DNA of 64,000 nucleotides from Lentzea alba. GTDB lineage: Bacteria > Actinomycetota > Actinomycetes > Mycobacteriales > Pseudonocardiaceae. Positions within the stretch are counted from its first letter, which is position 1. Each line of letters starts with the position of its first letter. Under the pieces are notes generated by a model. It did not search any database and was not told the DNA's origin. It worked only from the letters and a program-made list of their open reading frames with translations. Position numbers and translations under genes: made by a program. The stretch covers positions 372,001-436,000 of the forward strand of contig NZ_JAAMPJ010000008.1 of NCBI RefSeq assembly GCF_011067745.1, read 5' to 3'. Shown piece by piece: positions 41,773 through 51,706 of the stretch.

Positions 41773-42114
41773 GAACTCGACGCGGTTGCCGACCGCGTCG
41801 AACGTGTGGAAGCGGAGTCGGCCGGGGATCTCGGCCGGGTCGGCCCACACCACGGGATGGCCTGCCGCCTCGACCGCCTCGGCGACCTGCTCGACGTCGA
41901 CGACGAACGCCGGGTGAGCCTTGCGCGCGGGCCGGAAGTCGTCCTCGACGCTCACGTGCACCTCGCCACCGCCCGGCACCTCGAACCAGCACCCGCCTCG
42001 CGCGGCGAGCAGCGGCGGCTTCGGCAGTTCGGTCCACCCGAGCACGCCTGTGTAGAACCCGCGCTGCTCGTCCTCGGCACCTGTCGGACAGGTCACCTGC
42101 ACGTGATGAATCAC
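41722..42114 (-). CDS. VOC-family (glyoxalase/bleomycin-resistance fold) protein
   Basis: A 130-residue single-module protein: it begins IHHVQVTCPTGAEDEQRGFY, then GWTELPKPPLL, WFEVPGGGEVHVSVED and DAVGNRVEFLAS. His and Glu residues in the usual positions suggest a metal site, but the substrate cannot be told. GTG 42114 is chosen because GGAGGT lies six bases upstream (42121-42126); a GTG three bases earlier is also possible. The 3' end overlaps the broken hydrolase gene by 51 bases. Confidence 0.82.
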   Translation of the reverse strand: MIHHVQVTCPTGAEDEQRGFYTGVLGWTELPKPPLLAARGGCWFEVPGGGEVHVSVEDDFRPARKAHPAFVVDVEQVAEAVEAAGHPVVWADPAEIPGRLRFHTFDAVGNRVEFLASQKPVEGGVGVVQH

Positions 42115-42206
42115 CACGACACCTCCACTCGGCCGTATACAGGACAAGCGTACGGTTTGCTCGGCCGTTCTGTCCGCGCCTTCGCTTGCCTCACCCTTCC
42201 GTCCGT

Positions 42207-42254
42207 CGGATGCAAAAAACGTTTGCGGACGAAGTCAAAAGACTCATTGCAAAG
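42207..42254 (-). repeat. 48-bp intergenic repeat module, copy 2 (inverted)
   Basis: An exact reverse complement of 28613-28660. It lies upstream of the VOC gene and beyond the end of the fumarase gene. Confidence 0.9.
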
Positions 42255-42277
42255 GTCTCGGGCAGGCGTGGAAGCAC

Positions 42278-42324
42278 GACAGCCGGGTCCACTGATATAT
42301 CGGATATCAGTGGACCCGGCTGTC
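42278..42324 (-). terminator. Long hairpin after fumarase containing GATATATC
   Basis: The 21-base arms (42278-42298 and 42304-42324) pair perfectly around ATCGG. The inner part reads CACTGATATATCGGATATCA, so the GATATATC word is at the tip. It starts 15 bases after the fumarase stop codon and probably terminates that transcript. Confidence 0.8.
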
Positions 42325-42339
42325 GGGGATGACCGGCGG

Positions 42340-44004
<1,665 letters not shown>

Positions 44005-44116
44005 AGCTCCAACGGTGTGCAGTTCGGATCAGAAAACCGTACCGCCATCAAAGGGACGTATTGATGTGATCCCCGACCACCGCGCTGTTCCGTGCCCCAC
44101 AGGAGGGTGCAAACGC

Positions 44117-44153
44117 GGAAGGCCGCGGCAGCCCCCGGCTGCCGCGACCTTCC
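44117..44153 (-). terminator. Terminator of the sigB-type gene
   Basis: Arms starting GGAAGGCCGCGGCAGCC (44117-44133) and ending GGCTGCCGCGACCTTCC (44137-44153) pair with one mismatch around CCC. It lies between the sigma gene end and the fumarase start. Confidence 0.75.
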
Positions 44154-44290
44154 TTCGCGTGCGAAACCCGACTCACGGCGGGCGTCGCGTGGCTCTGGTA
44201 ACGCCCGACCGTGCCGTGAGTTGAGTCACAAGTCAATACTGCCGGACGAGTGACACCCGACCGTAACTCCTCTTGGAACTCCTCTTGGAA

Positions 44291-45277
44291 CTACGAGGCG
44301 TACGCGCGCAGCTTCGCGGCGCGTTCGCCCTGGCGGAGCTTCGACATGACCTCGCGCTCGATCTGCCGCACCCGCTCCCGCGACAACCCGAACCGCTTGC
44401 CGATCTGGTCCAGGGTGCGCGGCTGACCGTCCTCGAGGCCGTAGCGCAGCCGGATCACGGCCTGCTCGCGCGGCTCCAGCGTGGCGAGCACGCGACGCAG
44501 GTCGTCCTGCAGCAGACCGGAGATGACGGCGCTCTCGGCGTCGGTCGCGTCCGAGTCCTCGATGAAGTCACCGAGGGGAGCGTCCTCCTCCGTGCCGACC
44601 GGCATGTCCAGCGATACCGGGTCACGCGCGTGGTCGAGCAGGTCGGCGACCTTGTCGACGTTGAGACCCGCTTCCTTCGCGAGCTCCTCGTTCGTCGCCT
44701 CGCGGCCGAGCGTCTGGTGCAGGTCGCGCTTGATCCGCGCGAGCTTGTTCACCTGCTCGACGAGGTGGACGGGGAGACGGATGGTGCGGCCCTGGTCGGC
44801 CATGCCGCGGGTGATGGCCTGGCGGATCCACCACGTCGCGTAGGTCGAGAACTTGAAACCCTTGGTGTAGTCGAACTTCTCGACCGCCCGGATCAGACCC
44901 AGGTTGCCTTCCTGGATCAGGTCCAGCAGCGGCATGCCGCGGCCGGTGTAGCGCTTGGCCAGCGACACGACGAGACGCAGGTTCGCCTTGAGCAGGTGGT
45001 CCTTGGCGCGGCGACCGTCGCGGACGAGTTCCCCCATCTCGTCGCGGCGGGTCGGCGTGAGGCGCTTGGCCGTCTCGAGGACGTGCTGCGCGAACACACC
45101 GGCCTCGATGCGCTTGGCGAGCTCCACCTCCTCCTCGGCGGTGAGGAGCGCGGTCTTGCCGATTCCGTTCAGGTAGACTCGAACGAGGTCGGCTGCTGGA
45201 CCCTGGGCGTCGAGTTCGTGCTCGACGACGGGCGTGTTCTCTCCGACTTCACGGTCGGAGATCCTCGTGACGGTCAT
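44291..45277 (-). CDS. sigB: Group 2 (SigB/HrdB-like) sigma-70 factor
   Basis: A primary-like sigma factor lacking the long N-terminal region 1.1. The 328-residue protein has region 1.2 (DLVRVYLNGIGKTALLTAEEEVELAKRIE), region 2 (LRLVVSLAKRYTGRGMPLLDLIQEGNLGLIRAVEKFDY), region 3, and region 4 (IGKRFGLSRERVRQIEREVM). In mycobacteria SigB is a stress and stationary-phase factor. A GGAAC-N17-CGTTA promoter upstream suggests control by an ECF sigma factor. The second, longer sigma (sigA) is at the right end of the window. The start codon has GGGAGGGAG upstream. Confidence 0.93.
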   Translation of the reverse strand: MTVTRISDREVGENTPVVEHELDAQGPAADLVRVYLNGIGKTALLTAEEEVELAKRIEAGVFAQHVLETAKRLTPTRRDEMGELVRDGRRAKDHLLKANLRLVVSLAKRYTGRGMPLLDLIQEGNLGLIRAVEKFDYTKGFKFSTYATWWIRQAITRGMADQGRTIRLPVHLVEQVNKLARIKRDLHQTLGREATNEELAKEAGLNVDKVADLLDHARDPVSLDMPVGTEEDAPLGDFIEDSDATDAESAVISGLLQDDLRRVLATLEPREQAVIRLRYGLEDGQPRTLDQIGKRFGLSRERVRQIEREVMSKLRQGERAAKLRAYAS

Positions 45278-45421
45278 GGATCTCCCTCCCCCTGCTGCGG
45301 GCCACGCTGCTGTCGGTCAGGACAGTCGCGCTAGGTGGTCAAGGCGGCGCGGCGCTGCGCCCTGGCTGCCGGTTGCGGCGGGCCCGCTCGGGATCCCATC
45401 GCTAGCTGGCTGATACCTGGG

Positions 45422-45448
45422 TAACGAAGACGATTCCGAATTCGTTCC
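45422..45448 (-). promoter_or_regulatory. ECF-sigma-type promoter upstream of sigB
   Basis: On the minus strand GGAAC (45448-45444) and CGTTA (45426-45422) are separated by 17 bases, the pattern recognised by SigE/SigH-type ECF factors. It lies about 145 bases from the start codon. Confidence 0.55.
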
Positions 45449-45527
45449 CGACTTCCATGACCTGAAGACGTCACCGCAGTCACAGCGGTTGCGCGACTAA
45501 TCTGAGGATTGGCTGAGAACCGTTTAG

Positions 45528-45953
45528 TCACACCTCGACGAGCACGGTGAACGGACCGTCGTTCACGCTCCGTACCTTCATCTCGGCCCTGAATCGTCCC
45601 GTTTCGACCCGCGCGCCCTTTTGGCGGAGTTCCTGCACGACGGCGTTCACTAAAGGCTCGGCGTGCTCGGGCCGCGCGGCCGCCGTCCAGGACGGACGGC
45701 GGCCCTTGCGCGTGTCTCCGTAAAGCGTGAACTGGCTGACGACCAGCAGCGGAGCGCCGGTCGACTCACATGACTGCTCGTCGCCGAGGATGCGCAGCCC
45801 GTGCAGCTTCTGCGCCATTTTGCGGGCGTGGTCGGCCGTGTCGTCGTGGTGGACGCCGAGCAGCACCAGCAATCCGGGCTCGTCGATCGCGCCGACGATC
45901 GCCCCTTCGACTTCGACGCTCGCCTCTGTGACGCGCGCCACAACTGCTTTCAC
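45528..45953 (-). CDS. dtd: D-aminoacyl-tRNA deacylase
   Basis: Removes D-amino acids (and glycine from tRNA-Ala) wrongly attached to tRNA. The 141-residue protein has the start MKAVVARVTEASVEVEG, the SQFTLYGDTRKGRRPS motif and the C-terminal NDGPFTVLVEV with the Gly-Pro dipeptide that selects D-chirality. The ATG overlaps the upstream methyltransferase stop (ATGA, 45950-45953), so the two are co-translated. Confidence 0.95.
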   Translation of the reverse strand: MKAVVARVTEASVEVEGAIVGAIDEPGLLVLLGVHHDDTADHARKMAQKLHGLRILGDEQSCESTGAPLLVVSQFTLYGDTRKGRRPSWTAAARPEHAEPLVNAVVQELRQKGARVETGRFRAEMKVRSVNDGPFTVLVEV

Positions 45954-47437
45954 GAGGGAATCAACATTCCGTGCCGGATGAGATCACGAACGATCGGCAA
46001 GGCCGCTTCCGCGTCGATTTCCCCGTAAGCGAACTCGAGCAGTGAGAGCAGGTCCTCCAGCGGCAGCGCGCCGTTGCAACCGGCGATGAGCTTGGCCGTC
46101 GCCTCGTCCACCTCGTGCTGCCAGCCGGGCCCGTCGGTGCGGTGCAGCCGGGCGACGACCTTGCGCCAGCCGTCCTCGCTCGGCTCGGACACCTCTTCGA
46201 GCAGCACGGTGTCCGCCACCCGGAAACGGTGGCTCAGCAGGTCGGGGTTCGCGCGCAGCCACGCGACGTTGTCGAGCCAGCGCGCGGCCTCCGGACCCAG
46301 CGGGTCGTCGTAGGCGTGGCGCAGGTCTTCACACACGACCTGGGAGTGCATCTCGTCGGTGCGCCGCAGCGTGACGTAACCGAAGCCGACGCCTTCGACC
46401 TGGTTCTCCTCGAACCAATCCAGCCACGCGGCCGCCTTCGCCCGACCCTCGGGGCTGCGCGGGTCGACGCCCGCGTCCTTGAGCCACGTGCCGACGTACA
46501 GGGCCGGCTCGGCGATGTCGCGCTGCACGAACCACGCGTCGATCCCGCCGCGCGGCAGCCAGCCGGAGACGCGCTCTTCCCAGTCCTCGCCCCTGCGGTG
46601 CACCCACGACGCGAGCAACTGACCCACGCCGCCCTCGTTGAGGAACGCGGGCAACTGCCGGATGACCAGCGCGGACGCGTCGTCACCGCCGAGCCCGGAG
46701 TCCCGGTACACGTAGTCCACCCGCGGCGGGCCGACGACGAACGGCGGATTGCACACGACCTGGTCGAACCGCCGGTTGCGGACCGGGCCGAACCACTCGC
46801 CCTGCAGCGTTTCGACATCGAGCCTGTTGATGCGGAACGTGCCCTGCGCGAGCCTCAGCGCACGCTCGGACAGGTCGGTCGCCGTGATGCGTTCGGCGTG
46901 CGTGCTGGCGTGCAGCGCCTGGACGCCGCAGCCGGTGCCGAGGTCGAGGAGCGTGCCGACCGGCGTGCGCTTGGTCGCGCGGGCGAGGCTGATGGACGCG
47001 TGGCCGACGCCGAGCACGTGGTCCTCGGAGACCGCTCCGCCGCGCAGGTCGGAGTCGAGGTCGGCGATGACCCACCAGTTGTCCTCGTACGGCCGCACGT
47101 CGAGCCCGGCCCGGAAATCTCCGGCGTTGGTGTCAGCAATGAGGATCTCGTTCTTGACGGCGTCGTCGATGTCGACCCCGTCGAGTGCCTTGCGGACGTC
47201 CTGCTCCGGCTCCTGGTCGCCCAGCAGGAACAGGCGGATCAGCGTGCCGAGCGTCCCGGCGTCCTTGCTGGCGCGGCGGGCGGGCTCCGGCTCGCCGCGG
47301 CCGAGCGCGGCGTGGGCCTGCCCGCCGAGCGCGTCGACGACGCCGTCCGCGGTGTAGCCGGTGTTCAGGAAAGCCTCGCGCAGCCGGGCGCAGAGATCGG
47401 CAGAAAGATCGGGGTGCACGGGTGGAGATGCTGTCAC
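45950..47437 (-). CDS. SAM-dependent methyltransferase with NPPF motif
   Basis: A 495-residue protein resembling actinobacterial PrmC/HemK- or RlmG-like methyltransferases. An N-terminal helical part (about 1-150) precedes the Rossmann domain with LLDLGTGCGVQALH, ITATDLSERALRLAQ and VVCNPPFVVG. NPPF is typical for methylation of an amide or amine in protein, RNA or DNA. The long C-terminal part (about 330-495) has no catalytic motif I know. GTG 47437 is chosen. It is coupled to dtd and lies 11 bases from the PucR gene end. Confidence 0.85.
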   Translation of the reverse strand: MTASPPVHPDLSADLCARLREAFLNTGYTADGVVDALGGQAHAALGRGEPEPARRASKDAGTLGTLIRLFLLGDQEPEQDVRKALDGVDIDDAVKNEILIADTNAGDFRAGLDVRPYEDNWWVIADLDSDLRGGAVSEDHVLGVGHASISLARATKRTPVGTLLDLGTGCGVQALHASTHAERITATDLSERALRLAQGTFRINRLDVETLQGEWFGPVRNRRFDQVVCNPPFVVGPPRVDYVYRDSGLGGDDASALVIRQLPAFLNEGGVGQLLASWVHRRGEDWEERVSGWLPRGGIDAWFVQRDIAEPALYVGTWLKDAGVDPRSPEGRAKAAAWLDWFEENQVEGVGFGYVTLRRTDEMHSQVVCEDLRHAYDDPLGPEAARWLDNVAWLRANPDLLSHRFRVADTVLLEEVSEPSEDGWRKVVARLHRTDGPGWQHEVDEATAKLIAGCNGALPLEDLLSLLEFAYGEIDAEAALPIVRDLIRHGMLIPS

Positions 47438-47447
47438 GCCCCGTGGT

Positions 47448-48932
47448 TCACCGCGTGATCTGGAGGGCGATGGCCATCGCCAGCCGTTGAGCGGGATCGT
47501 CGAGGGGGAGCGGTGTCACCTCGGTCATCTTCTGCATGCGATACCGCAACGTGTTCGGGTGCACGTTGAGCTCCCGTGCCGCCGTCCGTACGTCGCCCTG
47601 GGCGGCGAGCCACGCTCTCAACGTCGTCGCGTACTGCGTCCCGTACTCGGCGTCGTATCGCAATATATTGGATATCGGTCCACGGGTCGGGAGACGTCCA
47701 GCCTCGGCGACGGCCGCGAGCCGGTGCAACAGGACCTGCGCCCAGGCGTCGTCGTACACAACCGGTGCACCGGTTGAGAGCGCGAGGCATTCATCAGCCT
47801 CCTGTCGCGAAGTCGGCAGTTGCGTCGCCTCGGCCGGACCTCCGATGCCGGCCAGCACGGTGGCCTCGGCAGGCAGCTCGCGGACCAGCGAACGCACCCA
47901 GCCGACGGCATCGTCGGCGGCGGGGATGACGGTGTAGAGGACGTTGCCGAACAGCGCGCTGCGTCCAGGCCGCGACCAGCCGAAGCCCGCGGTGGCCCGC
48001 TGGAACGCGAGCACCGCCGCGCCGTGCTCGCCCTCGCCGGCGTGGGCCTGCACGGCGATCACTCGCAGGTCGGCGGACGGCAGGCCGAGGCGGGCCACGT
48101 CGGCGGACTCCGGATGTTCGAGCAGCCTGATCACCAGGTCCGCCTCGGCCTGGCGTTCGAGATCCGTCGACGCCCGCGACCGCAACAGGTGCAACGCCGC
48201 CGTCCGCGCCCCGTCGACCAACGCGGCCGAACGCGCGGCGTCGACCGGTCCCGTCACCTCGACCCAGACCGACCCGAGCAGCTCACGTCCCGCACGCACG
48301 GCGGCGACGAGCCGGTTGCCCAACTGCGGGGTCAGCTTGGGGACGAAGATCGGCTCGTCGGACGACGCGAGGTGCGTGAACACCCCGAACTCGTCGAGTG
48401 CGCGCCGCGCCTCCTCCGGCACGCGCCGGCCGAGGATGGTCTGCACGCGCACCGGGTCGACGTCCTCCTGCCGATAGGAGTACGCGAGCACGCGGGACTG
48501 CTGGTCCTCGATGGTCACCGGGCCGCCCACCACACCCGCGATCACATCGGCGAGGCCGAACAGGTCTCCGGTGCGTGTGCCGCCGTTGACCAGCGTCTGC
48601 GTGACGTTCGCAAGCTGGCTCCACGGCACAGACGGATCCACGAGCAACACGGCCGCACCGGACTTCTTCGCCGCAGCGACCACACGCTCGTCGAGCGGCG
48701 GCTTGCCGTGCAGCACCACCGCCGACGCCGCAGTCGAGGACACGAGACGCACGGCCGCGGCGACCGAAGGCGTGCCCAGCCCCAGAAGTACGTCTCCTGC
48801 GGCGGCCGGCACGTTTTCCGCCGGATCGTGCAGGGCAACCCCACGGAGTTCGGCGTCACGGCCCTTCGGCGCGCACGCCAGATGCGTGCCCAGACTGCCG
48901 AGCACGTCCACGAGGCGATCAAGGGCGACCAC
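47448..48932 (-). CDS. PucR-family transcriptional regulator
   Basis: The 494-residue protein has an N-terminal PucR-like domain (about 10-140), a GGDEF-like CdaR middle part, and the C-terminal HTH_30 helix pair (GDVRTAARELNVHPNTLRYRMQKM). PucR relatives control purine, amino-acid or other nitrogen catabolism; the target is unknown here. Codons for GPISNILRY (47652-47684) are AT-rich and contain CAATATATTGGATATCGG, unlike the rest of the gene. The start is GTG 48932. Confidence 0.9.
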   Translation of the reverse strand: MVALDRLVDVLGSLGTHLACAPKGRDAELRGVALHDPAENVPAAAGDVLLGLGTPSVAAAVRLVSSTAASAVVLHGKPPLDERVVAAAKKSGAAVLLVDPSVPWSQLANVTQTLVNGGTRTGDLFGLADVIAGVVGGPVTIEDQQSRVLAYSYRQEDVDPVRVQTILGRRVPEEARRALDEFGVFTHLASSDEPIFVPKLTPQLGNRLVAAVRAGRELLGSVWVEVTGPVDAARSAALVDGARTAALHLLRSRASTDLERQAEADLVIRLLEHPESADVARLGLPSADLRVIAVQAHAGEGEHGAAVLAFQRATAGFGWSRPGRSALFGNVLYTVIPAADDAVGWVRSLVRELPAEATVLAGIGGPAEATQLPTSRQEADECLALSTGAPVVYDDAWAQVLLHRLAAVAEAGRLPTRGPISNILRYDAEYGTQYATTLRAWLAAQGDVRTAARELNVHPNTLRYRMQKMTEVTPLPLDDPAQRLAMAIALQITR

Positions 48933-49025
48933 TCGCGGATGTTAACCGCCGACCGGGTGTCCCGGCCGTCACTCGGACGTGGGACCATGGAGCACGTAGC
49001 CAGAAAGAGTTAAGAGGGTGGTGTC

Positions 49026-49340
49026 GTGAGCAGTCCTGACCGGAACGACACCCCGGTGTTGATCACCGAGGCGGCCCCGTCCTACGAGGAACAGCACGCC
49101 GCCCGGCGCAAGAAGTACGCGATCATGATGAGCCTGCGCTTCCCGTGCCTCATCCTCGCGGCACTCTTCGCCCAGACCTGGTGGCTCGCGCTCTTCTTCA
49201 TCGTGCTGTCCGTGCCGTTGCCATGGATGGCCGTGCTGATCGCGAACGACAGGCCGCCGCGCAAGACCGAGAAGGTCAACCGCCACGAGGCCGAGCGCCG
49301 CGCCATCGCCCCCAAGAGCACCACCATCATCGACGGCTGA
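49026..49340 (+). CDS. DUF3099 small membrane protein
   Basis: A 104-residue protein of the actinobacterial DUF3099 family: VLITEAAPSYEEQHAARRKKYAIMM, two transmembrane helices (about 35-52 and 55-75), then a basic/acidic tail with NDRPPRKTEKVNRHEAE. The function is unknown. GTG 49026 is used. It is divergent from the PucR gene and is followed by the repeat-rich gap. Confidence 0.85.
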   Translation: MSSPDRNDTPVLITEAAPSYEEQHAARRKKYAIMMSLRFPCLILAALFAQTWWLALFFIVLSVPLPWMAVLIANDRPPRKTEKVNRHEAERRAIAPKSTTIIDG

Positions 49341-49423
49341 CGCGCGCCGAATCCCGCCGCCGAACCCATCGTCGACCCGTCTGCGAAGTCCTCAAGTCCG
49401 ACTGTCGCCGAACGCTGTCCGCC

Positions 49424-49474
49424 CCTTAGCAACGAGTCTTTTGCGGACGAAGTCCAAAGAGTCATTGCTAAGGG
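49424..49474. repeat. Imperfect palindrome related to 28712-28757
   Basis: The arms CCCTTAGCAACGAGTCTTTT (49424-49443) and the matching region ending ATTGCTAAGGG (to 49474) pair with three mismatches. The half-site is the same TTAGCAA-GAGTCTTTTG word as in the perfect palindrome. Confidence 0.8.
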
Positions 49475-49488
49475 CCTGCTCAGTCAGC

Positions 49489-49536
49489 CTTTGCAATGAG
49501 TCTTTTGACTTCGTCCGCAAACGGTTTTTGCATCCG
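49489..49536 (+). repeat. 48-bp intergenic repeat module, copy 3
   Basis: Identical to 28613-28660 except for one base (ACGGTTTTTG instead of ACGTTTTTTG). It lies 15 bases after the palindrome. Confidence 0.9.
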
Positions 49537-49548
49537 GGTGGGCGGGCA

Positions 49549-49573
49549 ACTGATATATGGGAACTGATATATC
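49549..49573 (+). repeat. Double ACTGATATAT word
   Basis: ACTGATATATG (49549-49559) is followed by ACTGATATATC (49563-49573). They are spaced 14 bases apart and end 12 bases before the psuK stop codon. Confidence 0.65.
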
Positions 49574-49584
49574 GGTGCGGGGGC

Positions 49585-50463
49585 CTAGCGGGGTGGCTGG
49601 GCGCCTACGACGCTGACCGCGCGAGAGCCTGCGCGGACACCGCCGAGCAGGGCGTCGTGCTTGGAGGCGCCGGAGAGCCAGGCGGCGAGGAAGCCGGCGT
49701 CGAAGGCGTCGCCCGCGCCGGTCGAGTCGACGCACTCGGTGGCTTCAGCGGGGACCGAGATGAGTTCGTCGGAGTCCACCCACGACGCGCCGTCCGGGCC
49801 CGTTGTCACCACGACGGTGCCGACGTGGGTCAGCAGGTCCTTGCCGGCGGTGGGGTCGGACGAGCCGGTCAGGGCGAGCAGTTCGTCGGCGTTCGGCATG
49901 AGGATGTCGACGCCGCGCACGTCCTCCAGGAAGGCCTCGGCGGAGTGGATCAGCACTGCCGCCTGCGGGTCCACCGACGTCGTCCACCCGGCGGCCCGCG
50001 CTGCCTCCAGCGCGGCCAGGCCGGCCGGGCGGGAGGTGGCGTCGAGCAGCACGTAGCCCGACAGGTGCAGGTGGCCGTGCGAGGCGGCGAGCAGGCCCGG
50101 GTCGAGGTCCGCCGGGGAGAAGCGGGCGTTCGCGCCGCGGTCGGGCAGCATCGAGCGTTGGCCGTCGTCGTCGACGAGCACGACCACGCAGCAGGTGGCC
50201 AGGTCCGGGTCGACGGCGAAGGCGCACTGGACGCCCGCGGCGGTCAGTTCGGCGTGGACCTGGCGGCCGGCCGAGTCGGCGCCGACGCGGGCCACCAGGA
50301 TCGGCGACGCACCGCACGCGGCCAGCCACACGGCCGTGTTCGCGCCCGCGCCGCCTGGCTCGATGGTCACCTTCGCGCGCACGTCACCGCCGTGGGCGAT
50401 GGGGCCGGAGTGGCGGGCGACGACGTCCAGGCCGGCGTCGCCCACGACGATCACAGGCCTCAC
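49585..50463 (-). CDS. psuK: PfkB-family kinase, probable pseudouridine kinase
   Basis: Phosphorylates a nucleoside or sugar at its 5'-type hydroxyl. The 292-residue protein has the PfkB N-terminal block (PGGAGANTAVWLAACG) and C-terminal signature DSTGAGDAFDAGFLAAWL with the catalytic Asp and anion hole. The GTG at 50463 overlaps the psuG stop (GTGA), and the PsuG partner makes pseudouridine the most likely substrate. An intergenic repeat cluster lies beyond its 3' end. Confidence 0.85.
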   Translation of the reverse strand: MRPVIVVGDAGLDVVARHSGPIAHGGDVRAKVTIEPGGAGANTAVWLAACGASPILVARVGADSAGRQVHAELTAAGVQCAFAVDPDLATCCVVVLVDDDGQRSMLPDRGANARFSPADLDPGLLAASHGHLHLSGYVLLDATSRPAGLAALEAARAAGWTTSVDPQAAVLIHSAEAFLEDVRGVDILMPNADELLALTGSSDPTAGKDLLTHVGTVVVTTGPDGASWVDSDELISVPAEATECVDSTGAGDAFDAGFLAAWLSGASKHDALLGGVRAGSRAVSVVGAQPPR

Positions 50464-51350
50464 TGGAACAGCTCGACGGCGACGGCGGCTGCGACGGAGG
50501 CGTTGTTGACGACGAGTTCCTCGTTCGCGTCGAGGCTCACGCCGGCGCTCGCGGTGTGGAAGTGCTCCAGCAGGACGGGGGAGACGTCCTTGCCGCGCAC
50601 GTTCTCGTCGACCAGCTTCTGCAGGCCCTCGGCCAGCAGGCGGTCGTGCAGGGCGGAGTCCATCTCGAACGCGGCGGGGATCGGGTTCGCCAGGAGCATG
50701 CCGCGACCGCCCTCGGCGAACACCGCGGCGGCCTCGGCGGCGTTCTCGACGCGCCACGGCACCTCGAACTCGGACTCGCGGCGGTAGAAGGCGGGGAAAC
50801 GCGAGGTGCGGTAGCCGACGACCGGCACCGAGCGGGTCTCCAGCACCTCCAGGGTCGCGCCCATGTCCAGGATCGACTTCACGCCCGAGCAGACGATCAG
50901 CACCGGCGTAGTGGCGACCACGTCGAGGTCGGCCGACACGTCCCACGTCTCGCGCGCGCCGCGGTGCACGCCGCCGAGACCGCCGGTCGCGAAGACGCGG
51001 ATGCCGGCCTGGTGCGCGAGCGCCGTGGTCGACGCCACGGTCGTCGCGCCGCTGCGGCCGAGCGCGTAGGCGGGGCCGAGGTCGCGCAGCGAGAGCTTCG
51101 CGAGATCGCCCGCGGTGCACACGTGGTCTAGCTGGGCGGAGGAAAGGCCGATGTGCGGTACGCCGTCGAGCACGGCGATCGTCGCGGGGACGGCACCGGC
51201 TTCCCGGACCACCTTCTCCAGGCGTGCGGCCACGGCGAGATTGCGCGGGGCAGGCAGCCCGTGGGACAGGATGGTGCTCTCAAGAGCGACGACAGGCCGG
51301 TTCTCGGCCAGTGCGGTGGCTACTTCGTCGGCGATGTGCAGCGTGGTCAC
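50460..51350 (-). CDS. psuG: Pseudouridine-5'-phosphate glycosidase
   Basis: Splits pseudouridine 5'-phosphate into uracil and ribose 5-phosphate, breaking a C-C glycosidic bond. The 296-residue protein shows VVALESTILSHGLPAPRNL, VPATIAVLDGVPHIGLS, TTVASTTALAHQAGIRVFATGGLGGVHRGA and CSGVKSILD, the family blocks with the catalytic Lys. It forms a two-gene salvage operon with psuK, with psuG first. It is divergent from the DUF3039 gene, with 31 bases between start codons. Confidence 0.95.
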   Translation of the reverse strand: MTTLHIADEVATALAENRPVVALESTILSHGLPAPRNLAVAARLEKVVREAGAVPATIAVLDGVPHIGLSSAQLDHVCTAGDLAKLSLRDLGPAYALGRSGATTVASTTALAHQAGIRVFATGGLGGVHRGARETWDVSADLDVVATTPVLIVCSGVKSILDMGATLEVLETRSVPVVGYRTSRFPAFYRRESEFEVPWRVENAAEAAAVFAEGGRGMLLANPIPAAFEMDSALHDRLLAEGLQKLVDENVRGKDVSPVLLEHFHTASAGVSLDANEELVVNNASVAAAVAVELFQ

Positions 51351-51369
51351 GAGGGGACATCATCCCAGG

Positions 51370-51375
51370 TACTCT
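51370..51375 (+). promoter_or_regulatory. Leaderless -10 box of the DUF3039 gene
   Basis: TACTCT lies six bases before the GTG at 51382, and no Shine-Dalgarno sequence is present. Confidence 0.45.
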
Positions 51376-51381
51376 GGGCGG

Positions 51382-51636
51382 GTGAGCACCCAGACTCTCC
51401 CCGAGGTCGACGTCCGGCCGGAAGGCACCGACCACACCGGGGACGACACCCCGAAGATGTTCCACTACGTGCGCAAGGCGAAGATCGCCGAGAGCGCCGT
51501 CATGGGAACGCACGTGGTCGCGTTGTGCGGCGAGGTCTTCCCGGTCACGCGGTCGCCTAAGCCCGGTTCGCCGGTGTGCCCGGACTGCAAGAAGATCTAC
51601 GAGGGCCTGCCCAAGGGCGGCGACGGCGGCGAGTGA
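51382..51636 (+). CDS. DUF3039 small protein
   Basis: An 84-residue actinobacterial protein with FHYVRKAKIAESAVMGTHVVALCGEVFPV and a C-terminal VCPDCKKIYEGL. The CGE and CPDC cysteines probably bind zinc. The function is unknown. GTG 51382 follows a leaderless promoter. The gene is convergent with the membrane-protein gene and ends with a terminator that overlaps the latter's 3' end. Confidence 0.88.
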   Translation: MSTQTLPEVDVRPEGTDHTGDDTPKMFHYVRKAKIAESAVMGTHVVALCGEVFPVTRSPKPGSPVCPDCKKIYEGLPKGGDGGE

Positions 51637-51671
51637 GCCGCAGCAGGTAGAACTCCGCGAGCTTCGACGAG

Positions 51672-51706
51672 CAGCGGGGGTGGCTTCGGCTACCCCCGCT
51701 GTTTTT
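51672..51706 (+). terminator. Intrinsic terminator of the DUF3039 gene
   Basis: CAGCGGGGGTGGC (51672-51684) pairs with GCTACCCCCGCTG (51689-51701) around TTCG, and TTTTTG follows. It overlaps the last codons of the convergent gene. Confidence 0.85.

Noticed and set aside
49441..50787. 448-residue plus-strand frame beginning inside the repeat cluster
   Set aside because: It runs antisense to psuK and psuG; its first codons are repeat DNA.
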